Part shown: positions 10,645-21,961 of the stretch, piece after piece | Layout of the letters: the number at the start of each line of letters is the position of its first letter | Position numbering within the stretch: position 1 is the stretch's first letter | Position numbers and translations under genes: made by a program | The notes under the pieces: model-generated | What the model saw: the letters and a program-made list of their open reading frames with translations, nothing else | The model's database searches: none | Told to the model about the DNA's origin: nothing | DNA from: Daedaleopsis sinensis | Taxonomy: Eukaryota > Basidiomycota > Agaricomycetes > Polyporales > Polyporaceae | Length of the DNA: 64,000 nucleotides | Reading direction: 5' to 3' | Assembly: GCA_033807695.1 (NCBI GenBank) | Contig: CM066304.1 | Coordinates: forward strand, 744,001-808,000

Positions 10645-12363
10645 ATGTCCTCCACTACCAACGGCCTCGCAAAACCCGGCGCGCAGAAGAGTGCGATTTT
10701 CCAGCGCACCCCATTCAAACTCCCCATCGCGGCCTCGGCGGAGGGCATCTATGTCACCCTCGAGGATGGCAAGAAGATCATCGACGCGGTTGGAGGCGCG
10801 GCCGTGGCGTGCATCGGGAACGGACACCCAGTCGTGAAGCAGGCGATCAAGGATCAGGTCGACAAAATGTCTTGTGAGTAGTGCGTACTTGGACTGCTTG
10901 ACCCCACGGGCGCATATCGTCAGGTCCGCTCACGAGCGGTGCTGATACGTCACCTAGATGTCTACAACATGCAGCTATCAAATGAGCCTGCGGAGGAGCT
11001 CGCGCAGTACTTGGTCGAATCGAGCAAGGGTGCTTTTGAGCTCGTCGGATTCGTATCAGGAGGTACGTCCCCAACATTGCGAGAAGTCGCGCCTAGGGCA
11101 TCACACCAACGATTGCGCATCTTAGGCTCGGAGGCTATGGAGGGCGTTATCAAGACCGCGCGACAATATGTCGAGGAGACGGGCCAGGCCCAGCGCACCA
11201 AGTTCATCGCGCGCAAACTGTCGTTCCACGGAAACACCGTCGCGACCCTGGGTCTTGCGTACCACCCCACGCGACGCGCTCCGTACGCCCCGCTGCTCGA
11301 CTCCCAAAACTTCCACCACGTCTCTCCCGCGTACGCGGCGCGCTTCAAGGGCAAGGAGGAGAGCGAGGAGGAGTACGTAGAGCGACTGAGGAAGGAGCTC
11401 GAGGACAAGTTCCTGGAGCTCGGCCCCGACACTATCATTGGATGTGAGTGCGCCACACCTAGTCTGTGATCACAAGATCTCACGCCTCATCCGTGTTTAG
11501 TCGTCGCCGAGACGGTGGTCGGCGCCACTACCGGCGTGGTAGCAGCACCGAAGGGATACTTCAAGGCGATGAAGTCCGTGTGCGACAAGTACGGCGCGCT
11601 CTTCATCCTCGACGAGGTCATGAGCGGCATGGGCCGTACGTGTTCGCACGCTTCTCTCCGTTCCGTTCGCGCGTTGACTTCGGCGCACAGGGATGGGCAC
11701 TATGCACGCGTGGCAGAGCTTCGGGGACGGGGTCTCCCCGGACCTCCAGGCCATCGCGAAGGGCCTCGGCGGCGGGTGAGTCCTTCCGCACTCCCTCTCA
11801 ATCCTCCATCCTAACCCCGGACCAGATACGCATCCATCGGCGCGGTCCTGCTCTCGAAGCGCATCACCGACGGCATCCGCGGCGCATCCGGCATCTGGAA
11901 GCACGGCCACACGTACCAGGCGCACCCGCTCGCGTGTGCCGCCGCGCTCGCCGTGCAGAAGGTGCTCGTCTCCGAGCGGCTGCTCGAGAACGTCGCGGTG
12001 CAGGGCCCGTACCTCGCCGAGCTCCTGCGCACGCGCCTGCTCGGGCCGAACGCGCGGGCGGCCCCGTACGTCTACGACCTCCGCGGCGGGGGCATGTGGT
12101 ACGCCGTCGAGTTCGAGTTCGCGGGGACGCCGGCGGAGGCCAAGGGCTACGCGGGTAAGGTGTTCGCGATGGACGTGCAGGCGCGCGCGCTGGAGAACGG
12201 GCTGGTTGTCATGGGCTTCACCGGTGGCTCGAGCCTGGACGGGCTGAAGGGGAACCACTGCATGCTCTCGCCGGCGTACAATGTGACGAAGGAGGAGGTG
12301 GAGAAGATCGTAGACATCTTCGTGTGCAGTGTCGAGGAGGTGTTGGAGGCAAATGGGCTCTAG
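10645..12363 (+). CDS. Class III PLP-dependent aminotransferase
   Basis: Fold-type I, class III aminotransferase (omega-transaminase/acetylornithine group), which moves an amino group between an amine or amino acid and an oxo acid using pyridoxal phosphate. Six exons: 10645-10873, 10958-11062, 11126-11443, 11501-11635, 11691-11775, 11826-12363; 469 aa with a continuous frame. Visible features are IGNGHP near the N-terminus, the SGG/SEAMEGVIKTAR PLP-phosphate region, FHGNT, the ILDEV aspartate (about residue 255) that contacts the pyridine nitrogen, and the Schiff-base lysine in IAKGLGGG (about Lys286). The GHTYQAHPLACAAALAV segment is typical. The substrate cannot be told. The gene looks intact. 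Confidence 0.92.
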
Positions 12364-12686
12364 TCTTAGTCCGTGGGCAGGCGTCGATCTAGCGGTGATG
12401 ATGTATAGTTTAAAGTTAGTAGTTTGACTTGGTGCATGTACGGTAGAATGCCAAAAATAGCGATGGATATTCCGTGCGGTGTTGTCGCGGGTCGTCGAGC
12501 TTTGTGCATCAACATGTGTGCTCAAAAAGATGCGTCTTGCTGTATCGATCCTGTATGCCTGGCTTTTCCGACGATTCTCCACAGCGCACGCGACCCTCGC
12601 ATACAGCGAATCGATGCTTTCCAAATAGTCATGCATTCCGCACAGAAAGCAAACACAATCCGATGTATATCCTACCGGCGACGCCT
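12364..12686. other. Short spacer between convergent genes
   Basis: Holds the 3' ends of the aminotransferase (plus) and the GH45 gene (minus). Several AT-rich patches could serve as polyadenylation signals; nothing else is seen. Confidence 0.4.
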
Positions 12687-13444
12687 TCAGGGTGCGGTAC
12701 CTGTACGACGGATACAGGCGTAAGCCAGAGAGACGAGCGAGGAGTCGGAGAACGGACGACCGACCTTGGTTTCCGCACCCGACCGACGGCCAGTTCCCAG
12801 CCGACTCGCCCTTGATGCACGCGCCGTTCCAGAGCACGCCCCCATCCGAGCCCGACCACTGGCTGCACGAGACCTCGGTGTACGTGCCGGTGAGCGCGCC
12901 ATGGCCCGAGGGGAAGAACTGCGCGGCGCCGCCCGTGTCCTCGCAGATGTCGAAGTGGACGGGCGCGCCGTGCTGGTTGTCCGCGCTCGCGCGCGACTGG
13001 CCGCACCACTCCTGGTTGCCCTGCAGGGGGCAGAGGTCGGTGACCTTGACAACGATCGTCTTGAACGGCCCGCCGTACGCGGGCGAGTACGGGTCCGCGT
13101 TCGCCGTCACCGCGAAGCAGCGCCCGCATGCGTCGCCTGGGCCCAACCCGGGCCCGGAGCCGAATGCGAGCTGGCTGATTGCGGCGGTATAACCGCTAGC
13201 GGCGATGCCGCAGGCTGGAGGAGGCGGGGAGGAGGAAGCGGGTGTCAGTGCGGACTCGGAAGACACGACGAGCAAGCGGAGAGAGCGTACCGGGCTGGCC
13301 GCAGCCGGAGTAGTGCGTAAAGGACGCGGTGCCGGACGGGTTCTGGACGTATCCGCCTGTGGCGCGTCTCTCGGGGACGGAGACGCAGGTCGCGAGGGTT
13401 GCGACGGCGACGAACTGGAGGACGAAGAGGAGGTTTCTTGCCAT
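12687..13444 (-). CDS. Secreted GH45 endoglucanase (subfamily C, Phanerochaete Cel45A-like)
   Basis: Small single-domain endo-beta-1,4-glucanase with a double-psi beta-barrel, acting on cellulose or glucan outside the cell. Three exons: 13444-13291, 13214-12765 and a 14-nt last exon 12700-12687; 205 aa. The N-terminal signal peptide MARNLLFVLQFVAVATLATC is followed by ATGGYVQNPSG. Conserved pieces are YSGCGQ, ACGIAASGYTAAISQLAFGS, GDACGRCFAVT, VKVTDLCPLQGNQEWCGQ (with the likely catalytic Asp), HFDICEDTGGAAQFFPSG and SQWSGSDGG. The tail reads GNQGTAP only if the last 64-nt intron is removed; without it the frame runs antisense into the aminotransferase. A TTTTATGC (TATA-like CATAAAAG on the minus strand) lies about 70 bp upstream. 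No cellulose-binding module is present. Confidence 0.93.
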
Positions 13445-15460
13445 GCTGCTATTCGATGCAGACTCGAGCACAACGCTGAGACGGGGTCTCGAGAGAGGGT
13501 GGGGTGGGGGCTTTTATGCACGTCTGTGGGAGCGTGCACGAGTCGGGTACCTGACGATATTTGGCGACGAGGAGGCGAGGATGCACTCGGGGGTTCCGAG
13601 GTCGGCTCGACTGATATAGTGACGCAGCGGGGGTGAGAAAGTATTTACGCCGAGGGCGAAGGGCGCATCAATGTCGGATGAGAGGGGAGTTCTGTTGTAC
13701 TTGAACTACATAAGTATGTCATGGGATTTGGAGCGGTCTGATGTGATGTTCCTGGCTAACTGGAGTCTGGTCCAACCATAGTCCCAGTCTGTATGGCCTG
13801 ATTCAGGCAAAAAGGATGAATAGGGAGTCTGGAGCATGGACGTACTGTTTTGAAGTGCCATGTCCCTTCAGGATGCTACCTTTTCGCCACCGATGGGTCC
13901 AAGGCTCCAGGTATTACTACTCCGGTAGCTGTTGTACTCCTATATGGTGCAAAGCGGGGCACGCCATTAATGGTGCTACTGAGAGAGAAGTCTGGAACGT
14001 CGTAGCATGGATCACCCCTCAAGGCGTGCAAGTTGTTGCAGCAGACAAAGAGTTTGAACACACCTGCTGTCTTATCGACATTCTATCGTTTCCCTCCTCC
14101 AAGGGCATAATATCCAGATATTAGGGGTCACAGCAGAGACATCTGAGGTGATTTCTGGCAGTACAAAGCTCGAGGAGGAGAAGCAGAAGCAGAATCAGGA
14201 AAGGCTTCCGCGAGCGTGGTAAAGCGGAGTCCTCACGAGTCCGACGTATGACGGGCGTCTGGGTTTCCTCTTCTGCCCATCCACTGCCATAAAGTCTAGG
14301 CTAAAGGCCGCTAAACCGTGACGCCTTGCCGCGGATTGTCTTCCCCAACGGAGACCTATTAGTTTAACTTTAAGTGGGCATTTCCTCTAATCTCGCTACT
14401 TCTGGTGCGTGCTAACACGATTCGAGGTGCAGCCCACTCCGCTTCTCGAAAGCCATCTGTGTCATTCTCCACGTCGTACAATATTTCCCAGCAACTCCAG
14501 AAAACTAATACCAGGCTCTTGTCCGCGTTATGGCATATGCACGTAGCATGTGTCTTAACATCCGCTGTGGCTCCGCCTCCAGTTCGACGCCCTATATACG
14601 TCGTGGCATCAATCTCGCGTTCTCCGAGGGCTGACAGGTAAATTTATCTAGCCATATCAGGCGTCATCTAATGTCAGACACGCTGTAGAGGGGAACCTCG
14701 CCAGACCTTTGATCATGAGTGTCATTCATTCGTGATCTTGAACAGCAGTCTCTAAAGGGTAGGACTCTGCCAAGCACTGCTATGACTCGGACGTTCGAAT
14801 TCTCCTCTACTTGTAGCGCATAATGCTGACATTCTTGAATGGCCAGCTTACTTTTTCAGCCACATCACGAGAAGACTTTCGCTCCTGGAACCTATTCCCC
14901 GAGTCGGGCTCTATTCCGACCTCATCGGTCGAATCACTCTGATGAGACTACCAACATCTGTCTGAAGAATGGAAGGTCCGGGATAACCTACCGCAGCTGT
15001 ACCTCTGACATGCTAGCGGTGGCGTTAGGGCGACGACACAAATATTGGAACATTCGCTGCAAGATCACCAGGTTCGCTACGTAGAACCTACCATTCCTGA
15101 GACATTGTGCTCGCGCATTCTCATATGATATATCATGAAGCAGACATGTACAGTATCAGCGACTAACTCGTCGATCTGCGGTGGCATTCAAGAAGGCCGC
15201 TCGGTAGCAGGCAGTACTTGGTGAGTCCTCACGTCTACCATGCATCACTCAACCTGACGCAAGCTCCGATGCCAGAATCGCACATAGTGCGTTCATTCCC
15301 CGCTCAACGGTGCCTCTAAGAACCGCAGGTCAGAACACAATGCGGGAACGAGATACCTCTGCTTATGTTGACGTCCGGTGGTCGGGAATGGCAGTTGTAT
15401 AAGAGGAGCCAACTACCGCAAGCAATATGTCAGAGCACCTCCATCGAGTCTCAGCACATC
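13445..15460. other. Two-kb stretch without a supportable gene
   Basis: Upstream regions of the GH45 gene and the DUF5648 gene. Open frames at 13816-14124, 14405-14641 and 14839-15084 are short, show no motif and do not splice together. TATAAGAG at about 15,398 is a plausible TATA box for the DUF5648 gene, 60-65 bp before its ATG. Confidence 0.4.
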
Positions 15461-16107
15461 ATGAAGTCCATCCTCGCCGCCTTCGTTGCCACTGCCATCT
15501 CCGCCCAAGTGGGTGCGATCCCGACTCGGAGTGCTGCTCTCCTCACTGCCCCAGCCGCGAGTGTCCACGAGGTAAGCACAACATGTTAACTCTGCGTGCA
15601 CGAGAGTTGCATACTGATTATTACTCCCAGGCCCGCGCCGCCGAGGTCTGCGGCTTTCCCGTTGTCCCGCTCTACCGTGCCGCCAGCGACAGTCTCAACG
15701 ATCGCATCTGGACAACCGACGCGACCGAAATCGAGATCGCGCTCGCGAGCGGCCAGTACGTGCGCGAGGCGGTCATCGCGGCCGTCTACAGCAACACGAC
15801 GGGTCCAGACGTCCCGAACGCGGTCCCGCTCTACCGGGTCTACAGTGCGGCCAAGACGGACCACTTCATCACGACGTCGTGGGACGAGGTCGAGAGCGCG
15901 GTGAACACGAACGGGTACGCGTACGAGGGCATCACGGCGTACGTCTACCCCGGCCCTGAGGCTGGGTGCGGCGCGGTGCCGTTGTACAGGGAGTATAACC
16001 CGCAGCTTCAGGCCCACTTCTATGACACCGCGAACCTGTCGGGGAACAATACCAGTACAGGTTACTTCTACGAGGGCATCACGGCCTATGTGTTCCCGCC
16101 CCAGTGA
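15461..16107 (+). CDS. Secreted DUF5648 repeat protein
   Basis: Small secreted protein made of DUF5648 repeats; function unknown, sometimes found next to hydrolases or lectin-like modules. Two exons: 15461-15571 and 15631-16107; 195 aa. The signal peptide is MKSILAAFVATAISAQVGAIP. Three repeat units can be read: VVPLYRAASDSLNDRIWTTD, AVPLYRVYSAAKTDHFITTS and AVPLYREYNPQLQAHFYDTA, each followed by a segment ending AYVY or AYVF. The intron position (after SVHE) and signal peptide match the decayed copy at 4.2-4.7 kb. The gene looks intact. Confidence 0.88.
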
Positions 16108-17475
16108 GAGGGCAAAGTTATCCACTTGTAAGTCATGCACTGAAAACTTTCTCCGTTAAGCATGAGCTGATATCTCTAATCAGCCTATCGCAGCACATAC
16201 CACTCGGTGAAATGCAATCTAGTGCGAAACTTCAGCCGCCGCCATGTATCCTTCCATGATGGACTAGTATCGCTGGGAGTCCATTACTCCGAACTGCTCT
16301 CTTCCTCCAACGCACGGTGGGCCGGCGCCGTTTGTGATTACTATTGATGGTCGGAAATATCAGATCTATGCCCGAACGTTTGAGAAGTCGTAACCGTGTT
16401 GAGCGCGAGCAGTGGTCAGCTGCTTGTCTCCCCTAGACAGACGATGAGGACCTACTGAACTGGGGGATGGACGGTCCTTCAACGAAGCTTCAACGTCAGC
16501 TGCGTCACCGTCCAACTTTGGCCGCCAGTCCGACCGTCCGCGCCTGTGCAGCGCCTGATAGGCGCCCCGGGAAAGGCCGAATAATTCGGTATACTTATGC
16601 TACTTACAAGCGCCTTGCACGGGTCCACTGCCGCTGGACTCCGAAGCCTGGGCGCGTCGCACTTGGCACTGGCAGAACTATCTCTCATACTGCTTGCACG
16701 GTTTGCCACGGTATATCGCTCAGCACAGAGTAAAAGCTCTGGTATGTCTTCTGAGCTATGTAACTCCACACAGGGGCCTGATTTCAGTTGGAACCGTCAC
16801 AGCCAGGCCTCCCATTTCCGTATGTGGAGGAAGCTTTCTACCGGCACAGGGATACATTTTACATATCATGATTCAGAGCACAAGTGAGTCGACTGTTAGG
16901 TGTGTGCGCCTCGTTAATATCAGCCTGCTCGGAACTTTGCGACGGCCGCTCACTTCGGACGAGAGAATTCGCGAAGCATCGTGGTCGTTGGTTCGCCTTT
17001 TATCACGACTTGCGTCGATATCCGGTCCTACTTCTGTGCTTAGTACATTAACCGAACGAAGTGCATCTCTGCCAGTTATGCCGACAATGCCGATGCATTG
17101 TGGGCTTCTTGTACCTTGGACGCTCGCCATTCCTACCTCTTTTGAATGGTGAAACCCTCCCTATTATGCATCTGCGCACTCACGACGTCATGCTGACATT
17201 TTGATCTCGAGATCAAAATCATCCAGCCAGCGTTGAGCTTCGGCCTTGAGGTACTCTCTGCCGGACAGCTGAAGGAAAGAGCGGCTCCAAGACGGAATCC
17301 TTTCTCTGCCCTTGGACGCGCAGATGTCTGGCATGTAGTCGACGAACTCCGTCATTAACGGTCTGCAAGTCATCCGCCACGAGCGTGCACATCAATGTGC
17401 ACCCTGCAATGATTATAAGCGGGGCGTGCGAGCTAAAGTCTGCCCTTCGCCTTCCAGCGACCCATCGTGCCCACA
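16108..17475. other. Intergenic stretch, nothing recognised
   Basis: Open frames at 16467-16887 (plus) and 17188-17373 (minus, ending WLDDFDLEIKMSA) have some protein-like composition but no family signature and no convincing splice partners. Confidence 0.35.
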
Positions 17476-17929
17476 ATGTCCCCTGACGCCGGACCAGATG
17501 CCGCGGAGCTTATAGCGACTTACCAGAGCATGTGCGTACTTCAAGTGACTTCTACCGCTAAAGTGCTGACGTTGCGCTCACCGCAGATTCGTTGACAATG
17601 CTTGCGCTTTCGCTGTTCTAGGTGGGCATCCACTTCCTTCGATGTCTTTGTAGGAACACTCATGATTCATTCCCGCCCTCGGCGTGTGCACGGTGCAGCG
17701 TTCGTAATCTACGACTACGCGATCACGCTCGGCCAAGAGATCGAGATGTTCTGGCGGCGCAAGCTCACTGGGGCGACTGCGCTCTTCCTGCTCAACAGAT
17801 ACCTTCTCGTCCTGGACTTCATCTTCAACATCGCCACCATAGAACGCTCGTCAGAAACCGTGAGTCTGTCCCCCTGCATCCTATCCACGATATATGCTTC
17901 GCGCCGCTGACTTCAGTCATTCACTCTAG

Positions 17930-17931
17930 GC
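17930..17931 (+). other. 2-nt micro-exon 1 in DUF6533 copy 1
   Basis: GC between CACTCTAG and GTATGT, flanked by introns of 70 nt (17860-17929) and 61 nt (17932-17992). GC+C gives Ala before the conserved Cys of CTVLVKVE. Confidence 0.65.
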
Positions 17932-18453
17932 GTATGTCTCTCTTGATCCCCTTCGGCTATGGAAGTCACCCTGCTTATCATGGACGTGTCAGCTGCACGG
18001 TGCTGGTCAAGGTTGAGAGCACACTGTACTTCATACCTCCCATGGGCTGGTGAGCCGTACCGTGATGATATGTATCCACACCTCAACTGGATGCTTAATG
18101 TTTATCTCTCGATGAACCACAAACCATGAAGCGTTCGGTGCTCTTCGTGTATATGCGCTCACAGGGCGGCAGAACGTGCCCATTGCGCTGCTTGTTGGGC
18201 TCCTCACGCTGGTCCCCTTGAGGGTCAACATGGTGCGTGCGTTTGTCCTATCCGGCCTCGCCCGACTCTTGCGCTCATCCGCGTCGAATAATAGAGCTAG
18301 TTCACCTCGGGGCTCACGGGCACGATCGACCCTATGTTCGGGTGCACGGAGGTCCTTCCTGTCGACCTCAACCTTGCTAAGAAGTGCATTTTCTTGTCGT
18401 TAGTTCTTCGATCCAGTCTCCGTGCGCTAACATGGGCTTTATCCTCGGCTTAG

Positions 18454-18455
18454 GT
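18454..18455 (+). other. 2-nt micro-exon 2 in DUF6533 copy 1
   Basis: GT between GGCTTAG and GTAAGC, flanked by introns of 70 nt (18384-18453) and 59 nt (18456-18514). AA-G and T-TG give Lys-Leu, as in the other two copies. Confidence 0.6.
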
Positions 18456-19435
18456 GTAAGCTGCATCCCTTATTGTGCTTCCGGTGCTGACAGCGTATCC
18501 CTCTGGCGATGCAGTGACAATTACGTCGCGGACGACGCTCATTGTGGCGGACCTGATCCTCATCATCGTCACTTGGCGCAGCATTCCGACACGCAAGTCG
18601 GAGACGATCCAGACGGGCATGCCGTTCGTTGGCGTGCTTTTCTCCGACGGTAAGTACTCCGGGCCCTTCCTAGCTCGCCAGGTATCACTACTGACACCAC
18701 CTTGCACAATGCATCGCTCTTGTACAGGGCTCCTATACTTCATGTGAGCACGACACGCGACCTCAGCTTATCCCCGGCTCATCAAAGCATGTCTCGCGCA
18801 CATAGCGTCCTTTTTGTCCTGAACGCGCTCCACCTGATCTTCACGATGGTCTCGGTACGTGCACGACGTGCACAAGTACATGACAGGAAACGGACGCGCG
18901 TCTCTGACTCGCGCATGCATCGCTAGATCGTCAACCCGCTGAACCCCGTGAGCAACGTCACGATCTTCACCCTCCCGTGAGCATCCGTCGAGTCTGACTG
19001 ACCGCGCATGGGCCTCTGTGGACAGGATCACCGCCGTGCTCGTCTCGCGCTTCCTCCTCGACCTGCAGCGCGAACCGCAAGGCACTCCACCTCGACACGC
19101 ACACCGGCAGCGAGCTCGACTCGGACCTCGGCGCAGGCGGCCGCGCGGGGGAGTCGCACGTCAGCTCGCTCGTGTTCGAGCGCGTCATTGGCTCAATCGC
19201 GTCGTCGCTAGCGGGTTCGGGGGTCGACGAGGACTATTACGAAGACGAGGGGGAGCAGTGGGCCGAAGGGGACCACTCCGACGCTGTCTCTGGCTCTGGC
19301 ACTGCGCTAGGCTTCGGCTCTGACGGTGAGCTTCGGGAGCTTGGCAAAGAGACAGACTTGGAGGAGACGGGAGAAGGCGGGGTGCGTGGGGTGCGTGGCG
19401 CACTTGGGGTTGTGAGTGTGCGCCAGGATACATGA

Positions 19436-20443
19436 CTCGGTTTCCTGCCGTTGAGCTTGAGTCTCCGTTTCCTAAAAGGACTCATAGGTGAATCATAGGA
19501 TGAGAACTACTCGATGAGTGAGACTTGTGAGGATATGCATCTAAGTTGTATGACCAGAGCTAGAAGCCCGTGGGAACAGTGTTCCGCCTGACTGTGAGTT
19601 TCAAATGCAATTCTGCTGTGTATCACCTGCGAATAGGCCAGGCTCATTACATTCGAGCCTCGAGACATGCCTTGATTCCGCAGAGTGCTCTGCGGCATAT
19701 CTGCAGCCGTTACCGTTACCTTTCAGAGGTACTCGACCTCTGGCCGTCGACTTCGGACATGTTGTCAGTCCGAATGCCGACAGAGCATGCTTCGATTCCA
19801 CGATCCCCGCAGACCTTCGCAATCTCAACCTTCTATCAAGATCTGCGTCGGTCGTCGAGCTTGAAGAGCTGATCGCTGTTGTAACATTGATATGTAGTGA
19901 AACGCCAACTCTACAGTCTCTACTAGTACCGTGAGTCAGAGTTTGCCCCTAGTGTGTAAGCGCCCTGAGCCATGATCGGATCACCGGGATCAATCAATAC
20001 CCGGACGGATGTATCCTCATGAACCTCGAGCTCGCTGCAGGCAATTTACATGAAAAAGAAACTGCCAGCAAAAGTATACGCACTCGCGCGGTACCATAGA
20101 CGTCTTCATCCTAGCTATAGTGACTGAAGTCTGAGGTTGATGTCCGCTTACCGAGGCACAGAGGGACGTGTACTACATGTGCGTTACAGTCACCTGCCCA
20201 GCTGCGCAAATCTCAGGAGTCAGAATTTCAATATCAGCTTGCGCAGCTTTTTCGCGTGTCGATCGTTGATCTACTTATACTCGCGACATATTCAGGGCCC
20301 CGTTCCTTGCTTTCTTCTGGTTGTCATTAGTACTCTGCAACGACCCCTGTCTGCAGCTAAATCCCTATTCTCGGCGACACCACATAGCGTCCGAGTCATA
20401 CTAGGTCATACCGGACCCAGAAAGCTCTCGACGTCTCGACAAC
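19436..20443. other. Intergenic stretch, nothing recognised
   Basis: Overlapping short open frames at 19570-19934 (both strands) show no motif. The last 50 bp before 20,444 form the leader of the acetyltransferase gene. Confidence 0.35.
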
Positions 20444-21961
20444 ATGGCTCCGACGGAGAAACCTCAAGATGCTGTTAGACAATTACGCAGAGCAGGTGGG
20501 TACACATTGTCATCTAAACACAAACGAAGCTGATTTTGTCGTTTTGCAGAGCCCTTTGAGGAGCTCTTCAGAAGGATCACACCTTTCTCCTCCTATGTCG
20601 TCGTCGGGGCTCGGTACGAGAGCGCGACTGGCACCCCACTTGGGCGATCAGTCTTATTCACCGCACTCGAACAGACGATACGCACCCACACCGCGCTGGC
20701 GGCCCAGCTCCCACTCAAGCCCGCCCCTCTCACTTGGATCCAGCTGCCGTCCGTCGACTTGAACAGGATCGTCACGTTCTACGACGACAAGACGAGCGCT
20801 GACCTCCCCGCGCTGTTTTCGGAGATCCTGACGCGTCCGTTCGATGACCCGGACGATCTGCCGCTCTGGCGGCTGCTCGTACTGCGCGACGGCATGCTCG
20901 TTTTCGCGTACGACCACTGCATCGGCGACGGGCAAAGCGGCTTCGCGTTCCACCACACCCTACTCGAGGCGCTCAATGGTGCGCGAAAAGAAGGTGCTAG
21001 TGACGCGCCGGCTACTCCGTCCGGCGAGCATTCGGGAATTGTCAGCGCGCTCCCGCAGGACGTCGGGTTGACCACGCCGCTGCAAGAGGCGATGGTCATC
21101 TCGGCGCCGTGGTCGATGGCCCTCCGCATGCTCGCAAATGATCTCCTGCCGTTCCTCATCCGCGGACGCGCGACGGAGTGGACGGGGAACCCAGTCCCGA
21201 AGACGGTCACGCACGACGCGTCCATCCGCATCTTCCACTTCACCCCTGAGGACATCGCGAAGCTCATCAAGGTCTCCCGAGACCACAAGACGACGCTGAC
21301 GGGCACGGTGCAGGCCCTCGCACTCGTCTCCCTCTCGCGACTACTGCACGCGCAGTCCGTCAAAGGTGGAAAGGGGCGAAAGTTCACGTCCGTGGCGGCG
21401 CACATCCCCATCTCCCTCCGGCGATACACCGGCGCCTCGTTCAACGCGTTCTGCAACCACGTCTCGACGCACAACAGCCGCTACAAGCTCCCCCCAGTCT
21501 CCTCGCTTCCCGAGAAGATCTCCGTCGAGACCTTCCCGTGGGCGATCGCGGCGGATGTCACGGAGACCCTCAGGCGCAAGGCGCCGCGTATAGGACGCCA
21601 CGTTGGATTGGTCAAGTACCTGTTCGGTCGGTATGACGGGTACCTCCGGGGACGGCTCGGGAAGCGGCGCGAGGCAGGGCTCGAGCTCTCCAACATCGGC
21701 GCGTTCCCGCGGACGTCTGGGGGGGATGCAGCAGGCAAGGAGAAGCCCACGGCGGACGCGCAATGGAGCATCCACGAGACTCTGTTCACGCAGGCGGACG
21801 CGACGACTGGTGGGGCCCTGAAGATGTACGTAGTCGGGAGTCCTACGGGAGGCATCGGCTTGAATGTGTCGTGGCCGCACAGTGCGGTCGAGGACGGGTT
21901 TGGGGAAGAGTTTGCGAAGGCCATGGACGAGGGCTTGCGGATGCTGGTTCAAGGCATTTGA
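20444..21961 (+). CDS. Alcohol acetyltransferase-like protein (AATase/condensation fold)
   Basis: CoA-dependent acyltransferase of the fungal alcohol O-acetyltransferase family, expected to acetylate alcohols or related hydroxyl compounds. Two exons: 20444-20495 and 20550-21961; 487 aa. The HxxxD catalytic motif is HCIGD (His about residue 140) in FAYDHCIGDGQSG. Also present are PLWRLLVLRDG just before it, ISLRRYTG with FNAFCNHVSTHN in the middle, and LELSNIGAFPR near the C-terminus. The classic DFGWG-like motif is not clear; GLNVSWPHSAV lies where it would be expected to follow. The short first exon was chosen because the 54-nt intron keeps frame into EPFEELFRRITPFSSYVVVGARY, which resembles the usual N-terminal start of the family. 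Confidence 0.82.

Larger units (their letters stand above)
17476..19435 (+). pseudogene. DUF6533 membrane protein gene with two frame lesions (copy 1)
   Basis: Paralogue of the intact copy at 5.7-7.5 kb. Exons: 17476-17531, 17587-17621, 17699-17859 (IYDYAITLGQEIEMFWRRKL...FLLNRYLLVLDF), 2-nt micro-exon 17930-17931, 17993-18049, about 18129-18229, about 18299-18383, 2-nt micro-exon 18454-18455, about 18515-18649, and the last exon from about 19026. Exon sizes match the intact copy up to exon 5, which is 57 nt instead of 62, a net loss of 5 that breaks frame before the conserved IPWA. In the last exon, after VSRFLLDLQ, a 2-nt loss in a CG run near 19,066-19,072 shifts the tail; the original frame continues LVFERVIGSIASSL to 19,435. 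Either it is a recent pseudogene or the assembly has errors at these points. Confidence 0.75.

Noticed and set aside
11497..13539. 680-codon open frame on the minus strand
   Set aside because: It is a chimera of GH45 exon 2, an unspliced intron and antisense of the aminotransferase; splicing gives the known GH45 C-terminus.
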